64,000 nt of DNA from Macrothele yani (GCA_039090855.1 CM076996.1:51426469-51490468); one strand, 5' to 3'. Counted from the stretch's first letter, positions 1-11,920 are shown. A program made the numbers and translations. The notes: generated by a model from the sequence alone, not told the origin.

Positions 1-3000
1 ACCCCAGGTACGATCCTTAAAAACTCCCAGTAAATGGAAGGTGATTCCACCACCACCGACAAGAGAAATTCACATACGACACAAAATAATTTGATTAAGC
101 ATATGTTCCAGGTTAACTATAAATTTATTTTGTGCTCCCAGGCACAGGTTGGAAAAACACTTGATACAAGGAAACTTTAGGTGGCTAGGCCGAATAAAAA
201 AGAATTTAGCTATGAATTTTAGAGTCCAGAGTATGTTGACAGTCCTAAATAATCCTCTCAGAAACCCTGGTCTGCAAACCAAGTAGTTTTCACCTGTGTG
301 GTTTAGAGGATGAAGGAGGTAAGTGGCACAATTTGGTTACCAGCCTGCCTTACAAAAAATCTTTAAAGAATGTGATCATTCACTCAAAGAGTGCTAAGAG
401 CTTAATGCTCGATGTGCATATCTGATAACTGGTTGAACCTTGAGCTAAATGCTCTTTACAATTTAGATTTAGATGGTTAAGAGTGACATTTTATTCTTTT
501 TTTTTTTTTTTTACAACACACTGATTTTGATCAGTTACCTGGAAAAATCTCTTTCTTACTTTACAGTACAGAAAAACCAAACAAACAAAAATGTCAAGTC
601 ACTTTCCTCTCATTTGAGCTAACAAAAAAACCTCCTGTTCTAACAGGAAACCTAATTAATATATTTCAATCCATTTCTTTGGTCACTGGCATTAACTAGA
701 CATTTTTACAAAAAAAAAAAAAATTACACAATGACATATTACATTTTTTGGTTCTGGCCAGACCATTAATTCCAAACATACATTTGCATTTCTCTATTTT
801 CCTCCCATTTTTATTTCACCTTCCCCCCATTTTTTCTCTCACCCCTGAATTTTAACCTTTTACATCATTCCATTTCTGATCAAGACACATACATTTTTTT
901 TTTTTTTTCAATTTTAGGTGGTACTCATTTTTTTCTCTTTGTTTCTCCTCCTCCTTAAATTTTCCTTTTGATGCCGAATTGGAAATTGGTGTTTGTGCTG
1001 TCGCTACGAGAGCCGGCACGCCGTGGAAACGGGGCCTGATGCACTTATGATGATATGGTAGGATTTTCCCTCTTCTCCTTCCTTTCTTTTATTCCGTTTT
1101 TTTTTTCTTACTTACCCCCGATGCCGGCCTTTGAGGAGACTTTCTCTCTCTCACACGGCGACAGGCGGCAGCGATGTTACCGAGCGAGTTACGAGGCGTA
1201 ATGCCCGCTAGTGCCTCGGGACGATGTCAAGCACAGAAAAGAAAAGGATCGTTCCTACCGTTCTTGGGCCATCGCGGCCGCACGAGGTTACGGCAGTTTC
1301 GGCATCCGGACGTCCGTCCTCCCCTCCTTTACTCGATTTTTTTCTTTTTTATTGTGGGACTCTCCCTTACGAAGTCTGGTATCGAAGTGTGTAGCAGCAC
1401 GCAAAAATTCTCCGCTCCTCGCCGAATCCCTTGCGCACGCGCCCGAAATGGCGGAAGGCAATTGGCCCGAAGTTAAGTCAGAAGGCGGAGAGAAAGACGC
1501 AATTCCCAGAAATCGCTGGCTTGAACTTTGACCCACGAAAACGGGCGCTGCGGTGAACCTCGCAGAATTCCGCCCAAATCCTGACGTGTTCCATGTGCCA
1601 AGCGAAAAATGCCTTCTCGAAGTAAACAAGAGCATAAATAAATCGGACTTTCTGCACTGGTAAAGCTGGGAAAACGTCCTCCCAGATGCCATTCTACGAA
1701 ATTTATCGCTTTTAGAAAAGCGACACCAGAACTGTAGCCATTTTCGTTCTTTCTTTCTGAACAAAGACTTTTAGAGACCACCTTTACAAAAATTCACTAA
1801 ACAAATTAACTAACATTGACGAACATCGTTACAATTAACTTCGTAACGCATAAAAATCGAATTCTCTCTAGCTACAGGTACGACGATCGGAATTACGAAA
1901 AAATAGCGTAACGCAACGATGTGTTATTTTGCCCTGATGCATTAAGCCACAATTTTATTCTTTTACTAAATGACTATTAAATATCCTTGACGATAGCGCA
2001 CGCGCAATTAATTTACGAAAGTCTCTTCGTTACGGAGCGATCGCCGACCCGCTTTTTCTATCAGTCGCTGAATTATACTATCACTAGTTAATACCAAGTA
2101 AGATTCATACTAAAACCAACTAAATATTAATACTAGGTAAGATTTTAATTACGAAAGGTTACTAAATTAAGCCCGATACACACAACAACGATTTTAATTA
2201 CACGCTACTGACATGGCATAAACACGCGTTTTTTCTCATTAGATACCACTACAATAAGATAAAATACTTCAAACACTACATGTTTACAAATTACTCTTCC
2301 ATTATTAAAGCTTACATAATAATACAATAAAAGAAATCGCGATAACGACGGTAAATACGGAACTACAACCTTACAATTTTTCTTTTTATCGCTACGTTAT
2401 CCCGACGATCAATAACGCCGAACGCCGCGGCGTCGCCGATAATTTTAAACTGATACATCTAACACTGTACATATATAAACTGCACTATACACTTAAGAAA
2501 CTAAGGCAAATCAATTCATATACACTACATCATATACTGCACTAAAATAAACTTCACTATATCTCTTCCCTGAAAGTAAACAGTGCACAAAAAATGCAAT
2601 GGAAGGAAGAAAAAAACATTGCATGAAAGAACAACAAAAAAACCCCAGCAATATAGCATGATGTCAAACTTCCTTAAATCTACTTCCCAGCTAGTTACAC
2701 ATCCCTTAACTAGAAACAGATATCACAAGGCTAACTTACCTAGACCTATTCACATAAATTTAACTACATACACAGAGATCAACACTTCACAGAGAAATCA
2801 GAAAGAAAATAAAATAAATGAAAAGAATTTACTTGATTTTTCTTGACTCTTAAATCTATTTTTTTTTCTAACTCCCTCCTTGCCAAAGGGATTTGAGATC
2901 ATCTCATGACAAAAAATTATCACTCTCATTGAGAGTGCGTGGATCTGGTGATGGTTTTTCCGACCCAAAAATATTGGCCCATTAATTCAGAGATCGGAAA

Positions 3001-3015
3001 AACGTCAACAGATCA
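1..3015. repeat. Left copy of a 3.0 kb direct repeat
   Basis: Position 1 matches 7626 and the match runs without a break to 3015, matching 10635; beyond that the two sequences diverge at once. In the stretches I compared, the differences are only in homopolymer length (for example poly-T near 495, 900 and 1100, and poly-C near 828), with no base substitutions. The offset shifts from 7625 to 7620 across the copy through these runs alone. The left end is the window edge, so the true left limit is unknown. It could be one end of a ~7.62 kb tandem duplication or an assembly duplicate. Confidence 0.95.
960..2460. promoter_or_regulatory. CpG-rich candidate promoter, copy 1
   Basis: Inside otherwise CpG-poor, AT-rich DNA this stretch keeps many CpG dinucleotides. 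From about 990 to 1560 it is also GC-richer and has pyrimidine tracts near 1070-1150. Motifs visible: NRF1-like TGCGCACGCGCC at 1432-1443, a second NRF1-like AGCGCACGCGCA at 1995-2006, a YY1-like ATGGCGG at 1448-1454, and ATTGG (inverted CCAAT) at 1461-1465. This set is typical of broadly active CpG-island promoters. Overlapping reading frames on both strands of the GC-rich part look like by-products of composition. The direction of transcription is inferred from the gene layout: it would serve a minus-strand gene lying left of the window. Confidence 0.55.
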
Positions 3016-4522
3016 TCACATCCTCCTCCGAAGCGAAAAGAAAAAAAAACAATTTTTTTTTCTTTCATTCCAAGAACTAAAAGTCCAAAGGCAAGAACAA
3101 GATGTATTCACACTCACACCAGAGATACAAAAGAAACCTACACATGACGCAAACGGAAAGCTACACCAACAAAACTTCTAATGCTATGCAATACTGAACA
3201 TGGATTACATAATTCCACAAACACCATAAAAAAATACACAGATAATTTTTTTTTCAACACTATTGCAAGGCTTATCTCACAGAAACAGACCAGTAAAAAA
3301 AAAAAAAGGAAACTATCAACATAGGATAGAATTTGCAAATCCTGTTTTCCGTAAGGGTAAGGCTTAGAAAACTTCTGCATCAGTTTTCTCTTCCCATGCA
3401 CTGAACATGTCTCACTCAACATAATACCTGGTAAAATGTCACACCATTCTCACTTTTGGAGTACTTATGCAGGACTCGCCTTGATCTGGTCACTTCCAGA
3501 ACACCATTGTGCAACACTACATGCTACCAAATACAACAGAGAATAAAAAAGCATCTAGTTATCCCTAAATACCATCCTCATGTTACATAATAATTTCATG
3601 TACAAATCTCACAAAATTCTCATCTGATTCACTGACTCACATTATTCCTGGATTCACTTTCCCCAGAAACATCTCTCACCTCAATACCATCTCGAGGCAT
3701 ATCACAAACTAACCTACACTTAATATGCACCTTCATACCCCACTCCCTGAATGTCCAACATGAGAGAAAAACAAACCATCAAATTTTTTTCGTAGGTATG
3801 ACTCAGAAAAAGAACTCTGTGATTACTTAAGAAAAAACATTTCTGTCCCTTCTCTGAAATTATCATGTTTCCATGACACGTCTATAACACATGAAGATAA
3901 ACGAGGTCTCATTTCTTCCATTGCCTCTGACACTCAAAAAACTCGGGCATGATATTGTATGATATTCCCATAAAACACCAAATAGTAAACACACCAATTG
4001 TCAACAAAAATCCTATCCACTTGTTCACCATCCTGATCACACCAGACAATAAATCAGACAATCCTTAAAGAAATCCTATCGTTGCAATGAAAATATTTTC
4101 TCGAAAAGGAAGTAACAATGAAAAAAATTATTCCTTTCTCCACTTCGTATATTCATAATGACGACACACGTCCAATCAAAGCTATACTCACATTTCAGTC
4201 CTGACTCATGCACAAAAATCTTAAAAATACCAATTTATGCCCTTTCATAATTTTCCTACTAGTACTAGTCATCTTTACATACTAGCTGAAATGAGAAGCC
4301 TGCCCACTGATGAAAAGAAAAACAGTGAATGCAAAATAAAATTCCCTTTCAAAATGAAATAAGCGACGTGAAAGCATATTGCCTTAGGAAAAAAAAATAC
4401 ACTATTTACACACAACCAAGCATGAAATGCTACTCGTTATTATACATCCGGAATTCATTATCAGTTTCCAGTTCCATTCATTACCAAGGGGACCTCAGAG
4501 TGATAAAAGAAATTTTTATCAT
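3016..4522. other. Non-coding 3' flank of the octad-repeat gene
   Basis: AT-rich sequence between the end of the first repeat copy and the stop codon of the minus-strand gene. I see no convincing reading frame, transposon end or RNA gene. If the region is a tandem array, this is the 3' untranslated region and spacer of the unit. Confidence 0.4.
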
Positions 4523-6700
4523 TCAATCAAATGCTACACTTAAAATTCTTTTATGACGCACCCCTTTTACGTTCCACAGTAGAAACTGTAGGAATGTTAG
4601 AGTTGTTATATCCCACCCATAAAGGTAAATGACAAATGTGGTCTTATTTGCCTTAATACTCAACTTCAAAATTGACACATGGTCTCTACATTTCTCTGGC
4701 AGACAAAGCCTATGCTTATTTTGCAGAGAAGAACTCCTATGCAATGTCACGAGTATTAATGCAACTGGAATGAGAATCAGGAAGAACAGACTGTTTATCA
4801 TCACTTCAACATTTTTACTCTGCTCCAATTTTTCCTGACTAGCATTTGTCTGAATGCAATTTTCAGAGGTGAGGGCTTCAGAACAATCTATGATACCTGC
4901 CGTTTGTTTATGGAATGTGGATTCCACTTCACTGAGTGCATCTTTTATCACAGCCACTTCTACTAATCCTCCATCACTTTGCTCATTTAACGTCTCTTCC
5001 TCACTGAATTCAAGAACCTCCTTTCTTACACAACATTTTACATTTCCACCAACTTCCAGTGACTCAACTACTGCATTTTTCTCTACACTCACACACCCTG
5101 AAAAAGCATGCACATTCTCATCTTCCTCAACTTGACTTTGCATAACTTCCAAAGTCTTTGTTGTGACAGCCTCTGTGTCAATAATTATGGCAGACCCTGT
5201 ATCTTCTATTTCTAACACCCCCATCTCCACCAACTGATTACTGACTTGTGCTTCAGAACATGGAATTTTATCATCCACCCCAATTTCAATCTGTGCTCCT
5301 TCCTTTATTGCAACCTGCTGTATCGCTTCAGCTTGGAGTTGCAGCACTTCCTGTTCTACATTTTCCTGTTCCATTCTAATCTCTTCTCTTTTGTTTACTT
5401 CTTCCTCTAATTTCACCCTTTCCTTCATCTGAAGCCTTTCCCTTTTTAACTGATCCAGCCAGTCCCTTTCCAACTTCCGGAGTCTTTCTCTTTCTAACTT
5501 CTGAAGCCTTTCTCTTTCTAACTGCTGAAGTCTTTGTTTTTCTAACCTCTGAAGTCTCTCTCTTTCTAACTTCTGAAGTCTTTCTCTTTCTAACCGCTGA
5601 AGTCTTTCTCTTTCTAACTGCTGAAGTCTTTCTCTTTCTAACTTCTGAAGCCTTTGTCTTTCTAATCTCTGAAGCCTTTCTCTTTCTAACCGCTGAAGTC
5701 TTTCTCTTTCTAACTTCTGAAGCCTTTGTTTTTCTAACCTCTGAAGTCTTTCTCTTTCTAACTTCTGAAGCCTTTCTCTTTCTAACTGTTGAAGTCTTTG
5801 TTTTTCTAACCTCTGAAGTCTTTCTCTTTCTAACTGCTGAAGTCTTTCTCCTTCTAACTTCTGAAGTTGTTCCTGTTCTAGCCTTTCTTTTTCTAACTTT
5901 TTCATCATCATTCCCCTTTCCAGTCTTTCTTTCCTTCTTCTTAATCTTTTTTCATTTTCCCGCTGCTCCCACTCTTCGAGAACTTTCAGCCTTTCCTTTT
6001 CGAACTTCTCCTCTAGTTCCTTCTGCCTAGCCAATTCTGGCTTCTTTAATGTCTTTTGGTACTCATACCTTTCCCATTCCTTAAGTATTTCAATTCTATC
6101 CCTCTCTAGTTTCTCTTCTCTTTCTTTCATTAATCTCTCCTCTTCCATCTTCCGCAAGTTTTCCTCATACCAACTCCATTCCTGGTCCTCTTGTTTCCTG
6201 CCTCTTCGTAGAGACCTTTCCAATTCCTTGTGTGCTTCAATTCTGTCCCTCTCGAGTTTCTCTTCTCTTTCTTTCATTAATCTCTCCTCTTCCATTTTAT
6301 GCAGGATTTCCTCGAACCAACTCCTTCCCTGCTCCTCTTGTTTCCTGCCTCTTTTCACATTCTGTTTTGTTCTCGGCTGCTCAGTTAAGATACTTTCAGC
6401 ATCTTCCCCGTAAGAACTAGTTCTGGTTCCATAAAACCTAGAATTTCTCACTTCTTGTTCCTGTGAACTCTTCCTACTGGAGAAATTCCCAAAATAATCA
6501 CAAGAAGAATGCCCTGTCCTCGAACTCTGATAGCAGAATGCCTGATCATTTTCTCTACTCTCATTCCTGGGAGAAAAGGAATTATGTGTATGATAATCCC
6601 GCTGCTTTCTACTTTGAGGTATCTCATCTATACACTCCTTAACCTCACTTAACAACCTCTGTGCTTCCCAGCACGCAGCGATAAATTCCCTTGAAGGCAT
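4523..6700 (-). CDS. Charged helical protein with tandem 8-residue repeats and C-terminal membrane segment
   Basis: A single uninterrupted frame of 725 codons, starting MPSREFIAACWEAQ. Residues 1-115 are Ser/Asn/Arg-rich and probably disordered. Residues ~118-220 hold two copies of a ~65-residue block (RGRKQE..., MEEERLMKEREEKLERDRIE). Residues ~275-418 are about 18 tandem octads of the type LQKLERER. An acidic, Val/Glu-rich region of ~200 residues follows. Residues ~636-654 (SLFFLILIPVALILVTL) look like a membrane segment, and a second hydrophobic stretch lies at ~688-709; there is no N-terminal signal peptide. I do not recognise the family; trichohyalin-like matches would reflect composition only. 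The sequence just 5' of the ATG (pyrimidine-rich, ending TTTCAAG) resembles a 3' splice site, so a spliced 5' UTR exon from the CpG-rich region at 8580-10080 is plausible. The long open frame through a repeat array favours a real gene. Confidence 0.7.
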   Translation of the reverse strand: MPSREFIAACWEAQRLLSEVKECIDEIPQSRKQRDYHTHNSFSPRNESRENDQAFCYQSSRTGHSSCDYFGNFSSRKSSQEQEVRNSRFYGTRTSSYGEDAESILTEQPRTKQNVKRGRKQEEQGRSWFEEILHKMEEERLMKEREEKLERDRIEAHKELERSLRRGRKQEDQEWSWYEENLRKMEEERLMKEREEKLERDRIEILKEWERYEYQKTLKKPELARQKELEEKFEKERLKVLEEWEQRENEKRLRRRKERLERGMMMKKLEKERLEQEQLQKLEGERLQQLERERLQRLEKQRLQQLERERLQKLERERLQRLEKQRLQKLERERLQRLERERLQRLERQRLQKLERERLQQLERERLQRLERERLQKLERERLQRLEKQRLQQLERERLQKLERERLRKLERDWLDQLKRERLQMKERVKLEEEVNKREEIRMEQENVEQEVLQLQAEAIQQVAIKEGAQIEIGVDDKIPCSEAQVSNQLVEMGVLEIEDTGSAIIIDTEAVTTKTLEVMQSQVEEDENVHAFSGCVSVEKNAVVESLEVGGNVKCCVRKEVLEFSEEETLNEQSDGGLVEVAVIKDALSEVESTFHKQTAGIIDCSEALTSENCIQTNASQEKLEQSKNVEVMINSLFFLILIPVALILVTLHRSSSLQNKHRLCLPEKCRDHVSILKLSIKANKTTFVIYLYGWDITTLTFLQFLLWNVKGVRHKRILSVAFD
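5445..5876 (-). repeat. 24-bp coding minisatellite (about 18 units)
   Basis: On the plus strand a 24-bp unit of the form TCTTTCTCTTTCTAACTTCTG plus AAG repeats about 18 times. It encodes the octads LQ(K/R/Q)LE(R/K)(E/Q)R. The variants recur in a partly ordered series (R-EKQR, Q-ERER, K-ERER), suggesting growth by duplication of multi-unit blocks. All units are 24 bp, so copy-number change preserves the frame. Confidence 0.9.
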
Positions 6701-6701
6701 C

Positions 6702-7625
6702 TTGAAACCAAGAGAAGTAACTCTTTAGAATCCACCATAAATTCCAAAATTCAAATTACGAGAAAAGAAAACACTTCACTAATCCTACCTAATTCCCTGC
6801 ATAATTTTGTCTCATCAACACATTCTCAATATCACCCATTTTAAATTATTGCACTTAAAGAAATCAGCAAATAACCAAACAAAAAATCTAGTACTAGTTT
6901 TAAAGGCTATCATCACTAACTGAAAGTTACAAACCCATTTGCTTAAAATAGTCATTATAGACTCAACTAAACTATGCAGTACACTACACAATTTAAATAA
7001 GGTTATTATACTATGCTTGCTGTTACTGTAATGATTTACTATCAATGATTACTTTTAGCCAAGATTAGTGAGCTATAATTATTTTCTACCTAAGCCTAAA
7101 GTTATATCTTACTCTTTTTCTTAATTGAAAATAATTACCTCAATATTTCTCACCAATGTAAACAAAAGCACAATACATAAATGCAACACAATAGAATTCA
7201 AATGCCAATTCACACTTCAAAAAAAAAATTATGATTGCAAGCACTTGATACTGACTAAAATTTCGAAAATGAATGCCTAACATGAAGAAAATTCTCCCAA
7301 TTAACTATGTTCTATGTCAAAACCTTATCCTTTAACTGTTGCTAGAGGAATTTGATCTTTTTTTACAATTTTCACACAGCATTACCTAATATCAGAAATA
7401 GCAAATCATAAATGTGAATCTCTCTGGTACAGTGGGTGGAATCCTGGTCACGGGAACCAGTTTGATACGACGTGGTTTGGTTGTTAAGATATTATTCTAT
7501 TACGATGATGAACTTACTTCTAAAAAAAAGGCAAATATTACACAATTTTATTTTTAAAAAGAAGAAAATGGCCGGTGATCAATCTAGGGACCCCAATTAA
7601 GAATTTTTTTTTTTTAACGACTAAC
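6702..7625. other. Non-coding 5' flank or intron of the octad-repeat gene
   Basis: AT-rich sequence between the start codon and the right repeat copy, with no convincing coding frame. If the gene has a 5' UTR exon in the CpG-rich region, this is intron. Near 7430-7480 there is a weak tRNA-promoter-like pair (A-box-like TGGTACAGTGG), but the B box is poor. Confidence 0.4.
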
Positions 7626-10600
7626 ACCCCAGGTACGATCCTTAAAAACTCCCAGTAAATGGAAGGTGATTCCACCACCACCGACAAGAGAAATTCACAT
7701 ACGACACAAAATAATTTGATTAAGCATATGTTCCAGGTTAACTATAAATTTATTTTGTGCTCCCAGGCACAGGTTGGAAAAACACTTGATACAAGGAAAC
7801 TTTAGGTGGCTAGGCCGAATAAAAAAGAATTTAGCTATGAATTTTAGAGTCCAGAGTATGTTGACAGTCCTAAATAATCCTCTCAGAAACCCTGGTCTGC
7901 AAACCAAGTAGTTTTCACCTGTGTGGTTTAGAGGATGAAGGAGGTAAGTGGCACAATTTGGTTACCAGCCTGCCTTACAAAAAATCTTTAAAGAATGTGA
8001 TCATTCACTCAAAGAGTGCTAAGAGCTTAATGCTCGATGTGCATATCTGATAACTGGTTGAACCTTGAGCTAAATGCTCTTTACAATTTAGATTTAGATG
8101 GTTAAGAGTGACATTTTATTCTTTTTTTTTTTTACAACACACTGATTTTGATCAGTTACCTGGAAAAATCTCTTTCTTACTTTACAGTACAGAAAAACCA
8201 AACAAACAAAAATGTCAAGTCACTTTCCTCTCATTTGAGCTAACAAAAAAACCTCCTGTTCTAACAGGAAACCTAATTAATATATTTCAATCCATTTCTT
8301 TGGTCACTGGCATTAACTAGACATTTTTACAAAAAAAAAAATTACACAATGACATATTACATTTTTTTGGTTCTGGCCAGACCATTAATTCCAAACATAC
8401 ATTTGCATTTCTCTATTTTCCTCCCATTTTTATTTCACCTTCCCCCATTTTTTCTCTCACCCCTGAATTTTAACCTTTTACATCATTCCATTTCTGATCA
8501 AGACACATACATTTTTTTTTTTTTCAATTTTAGGTGGTACTCATTTTTTTTCTCTTTGTTTCTCCTCCTCCTTAAATTTTCCTTTTGATGCCGAATTGGA
8601 AATTGGTGTTTGTGCTGTCGCTACGAGAGCCGGCACGCCGTGGAAACGGGGCCTGATGCACTTATGATGATATGGTAGGATTTTCCCTCTTCTCCTTCCT
8701 TTCTTTTATTCCGTTTTTTTTTCTTACTTACCCCCGATGCCGGCCTTTGAGGAGACTTTCTCTCTCTCACACGGCGACAGGCGGCAGCGATGTTACCGAG
8801 CGAGTTACGAGGCGTAATGCCCGCTAGTGCCTCGGGACGATGTCAAGCACAGAAAAGAAAAGGATCGTTCCTACCGTTCTTGGGCCATCGCGGCCGCACG
8901 AGGTTACGGCAGTTTCGGCATCCGGACGTCCGTCCTCCCCTCCTTTACTCGATTTTTTTTTCTTTTTTATTGTGGGACTCTCCCTTACGAAGTCTGGTAT
9001 CGAAGTGTGTAGCAGCACGCAAAAATTCTCCGCTCCTCGCCGAATCCCTTGCGCACGCGCCCGAAATGGCGGAAGGCAATTGGCCCGAAGTTAAGTCAGA
9101 AGGCGGAGAGAAAGACGCAATTCCCAGAAATCGCTGGCTTGAACTTTGACCCACGAAAACGGGCGCTGCGGTGAACCTCGCAGAATTCCGCCCAAATCCT
9201 GACGTGTTCCATGTGCCAAGCGAAAAATGCCTTCTCGAAGTAAACAAGAGCATAAATAAATCGGACTTTCTGCACTGGTAAAGCTGGGAAAACGTCCTCC
9301 CAGATGCCATTCTACGAAATTTATCGCTTTTAGAAAAGCGACACCAGAACTGTAGCCATTTTCGTTCTTTCTTTCTGAACAAAGACTTTTAGAGACCACC
9401 TTTACAAAAATTCACTAAACAAATTAACTAACATTGACGAACATCGTTACAATTAACTTCGTAACGCATAAAAATCGAATTCTCTCTAGCTACAGGTACG
9501 ACGATCGGAATTACGAAAAAATAGCGTAACGCAACGATGTGTTATTTTGCCCTGATGCATTAAGCCACAATTTTATTCTTTTACTAAATGACTATTAAAT
9601 ATCCTTGACGATAGCGCACGCGCAATTAATTTACGAAAGTCTCTTCGTTACGGAGCGATCGCCGACCCGCTTTTTCTATCAGTCGCTGAATTATACTATC
9701 ACTAGTTAATACCAAGTAAGATTCATACTAAAACCAACTAAATATTAATACTAGGTAAGATTTTAATTACGAAAGGTTACTAAATTAAGCCCGATACACA
9801 CAACAACGATTTTAATTACACGCTACTGACATGGCATAAACACGCGTTTTTTCTCATTAGATACCACTACAATAAGATAAAATACTTCAAACACTACATG
9901 TTTACAAATTACTCTTCCATTATTAAAGCTTACATAATAATACAATAAAAGAAATCGCGATAACGACGGTAAATACGGAACTACAACCTTACAATTTTTC
10001 TTTTTATCGCTACGTTATCCCGACGATCAATAACGCCGAACGCCGCGGCGTCGCCGATAATTTTAAACTGATACATCTAACACTGTACATATATAAACTG
10101 CACTATACACTTAAGAAACTAAGGCAAATCAATTCATATACACTACATCATATACTGCACTAAAATAAACTTCACTATATCTCTTCCCTGAAAGTAAACA
10201 GTGCACAAAAAAAATGCAATGGAAGGAAGAAAAAAACATTGCATGAAAGAACAACAAAAAAACCCCAGCAATATAGCATGATGTCAAACTTCCTTAAATC
10301 TACTTCCCAGCTAGTTACACATCCCTTAACTAGAAACAGATATCACAAGGCTAACTTACCTAGACCTATTCACATAAATTTAACTACATACACAGAGATC
10401 AACACTTCACAGAGAAATCAGAAAGAAAATAAAATAAATGAAAAGAATTTACTTGATTTTTCTTGACTCTTAAATCTATTTTTTTTTCTAACTCCCTCCT
10501 TGCCAAAGGGATTTGAGATCATCTCATGACAAAAAATTATCACTCTCATTGAGAGTGCGTGGATCTGGTGATGGTTTTTCCGACCCAAAAATATTGGCCC

Positions 10601-10635
10601 ATTAATTCAGAGATCGGAAAAACGTCAACAGATCA
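7626..10635. repeat. Right copy of the 3.0 kb direct repeat
   Basis: Collinear with 1-3015 and identical apart from homopolymer length where I compared them. It lies immediately upstream of the minus-strand gene. The right limit is sharp: after 10635 the sequence passes straight into a degenerate Tc1 transposon remnant, while copy 1 continues into different DNA at 3016. The ends are not TG...CA and no coding sequence for a retroelement lies between the copies, so I prefer tandem duplication to an LTR interpretation. Confidence 0.95.
8580..10080. promoter_or_regulatory. CpG-rich candidate promoter, copy 2
   Basis: Duplicate of the CpG-rich block at 960-2460. NRF1-like sites lie at 9050-9061 and 9613-9624, the YY1-like ATGGCGG at 9066-9072, and ATTGG follows it. 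This copy sits about 2-3.3 kb upstream of the minus-strand 725-codon frame, as a promoter with a first non-coding exon would. Function is inferred from motifs and position only. Confidence 0.55.
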
Positions 10636-10724
10636 CATGTTTAGATGTGCGGAAAAGCTTCAAACGGTATAAAAACAAGCCTGCACCTGACCGCAATCAT
10701 ATTGCACTGGGAGGTTGAGTGAAA

Positions 10725-11211
10725 ATGTCGCGGCGGGAGAGAACTGACTTTGGAAAAGGAAAGATTGTTGGGTGTTATATTAGTGGGTTGTCCATAAGAG
10801 AAACCGAGAGGCGTTTAAACATACCCAAGTCAGCTATTTTGGATGTAATGAATAAGTGGAAGACACATGACATGCCTGAAGCAGCAAAACGTACCAGCAG
10901 ACCAAAGAAAATCAGTGATAAAGGACGTCGAAGCCTCAGGAGAGTCGTTACAGCTAATCGACGGAGTACTGCACAAGTCTTCAGTGTACAGATGAGTAAA
11001 AATGCTGGAACCTCAGTATGTACACGTCGCAGAGAACTTCATTCCATGAGTTACTGTGGTCGTGCAGCTACTCAGAAGCCTTTCATCTCCACTCGGGCTG
11101 CTACTCGTCGTTTAGCATGGTGTAAAGAACATTTATCGTGGACCGTAGATCAATGGAAACTGGACCTATGAACTGATGAATCCAAATACACAATCCATCA
11201 GTCTGATGCCG
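10725..11211 (+). pseudogene. Tc1-like transposase, 3'-truncated remnant
   Basis: Starts MSRRERTDFGKGKIVGCYIS and carries the paired helix-turn-helix DNA-binding region of Tc1 transposases (residues ~5-110). It then reaches the start of the catalytic domain (WCKEHLSW...QWK, then a stop, then TDES with the first catalytic Asp). The rest of the catalytic core is absent and the frame is broken at 11169. No terminal inverted repeats were found. It abuts the end of the 3.0 kb repeat. Confidence 0.85.
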
Positions 11212-11215
11212 TGTC

Positions 11216-11920
11216 AACTTTTGGCACTGGGAATATGTACTTGGTCACTCATTTAAAAAAATAACTTAATGGAATTTAATATTTACCTTTGCTTTTTTTA
11301 ACCTAAAAGAAACTATTTTAATTGTAATAAACTTAACTAAGTATCACTGTAATGAAAGTTGAATAATACATTTTGCACCACATGGATAATTATATTTAAC
11401 AATCAATAAATTGTACTAGTAATATTTAAAATATTATAAAGTTCGTAAAATCTGAAAGGCAGATTATTATGTTTCATTACTTTTGGTGAAAAAACATAAT
11501 AAAGGTGAGTTTTAGTACTTTTGACTCTTAGAATCTGAGAGTGGAAGTATTAAGTTTTACAAAGTTCCTTTCGCGTTGATGTCAAGCGAGAAGTGTTTTC
11601 ATTAATTTTGAGTTATTATGAAGGAACAATAGTTTTTCCGCATAATGCGGGATGCGTTTATTCCTTTGCACTTCACATAGGATTCTTACCATGGTAGAAA
11701 TCCTTTTACTGGGTGTGCTGCATGTCCTCAAATGACCACTCTGGAGGGCGGTTTCCCTCCCAGAGAGGTCATTTGAGGCGCATAAATTCATGCTCTGGGG
11801 GATCTAAAAAATAGAAATTGTAGCTAAAAAAAGAAAGTTACATCCTTCAGTATTTTATTTTCAAAGACTTAAGTTAGTCTCATACAGTATTTCATGCAGT
11901 TAACCAGTGTACAGAGGTGT
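11216..11920. other. Gene-free AT-rich stretch
   Basis: No reading frame, repeat boundary or RNA gene that I can support, apart from a short inverted pair (AATGACC.CTCTGGGAG type) near 11733-11777. Confidence 0.4.

Noticed and set aside
1174..1781. Overlapping reading frames on both strands of the CpG-rich block (repeated at 8790-9399)
   Set aside because: Up to four frames overlap, they shift with homopolymer length between the two copies, and they resemble no protein; best explained by GC composition.
5445..5876. CRISPR-like or satellite array
   Set aside because: Units are contiguous without spacers and lie in frame within a long coding sequence; a coding minisatellite explains them.
7430..7480. 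tRNA-like sequence upstream of the octad-repeat gene
   Set aside because: The A box fits but the B box is poor and no cloverleaf is evident.
1..10635. Long terminal repeats of a giant retrotransposon
   Set aside because: No TG...CA ends, no target duplication visible, no reverse transcriptase or integrase between the copies, and the repeat carries promoter-like CpG-rich sequence.
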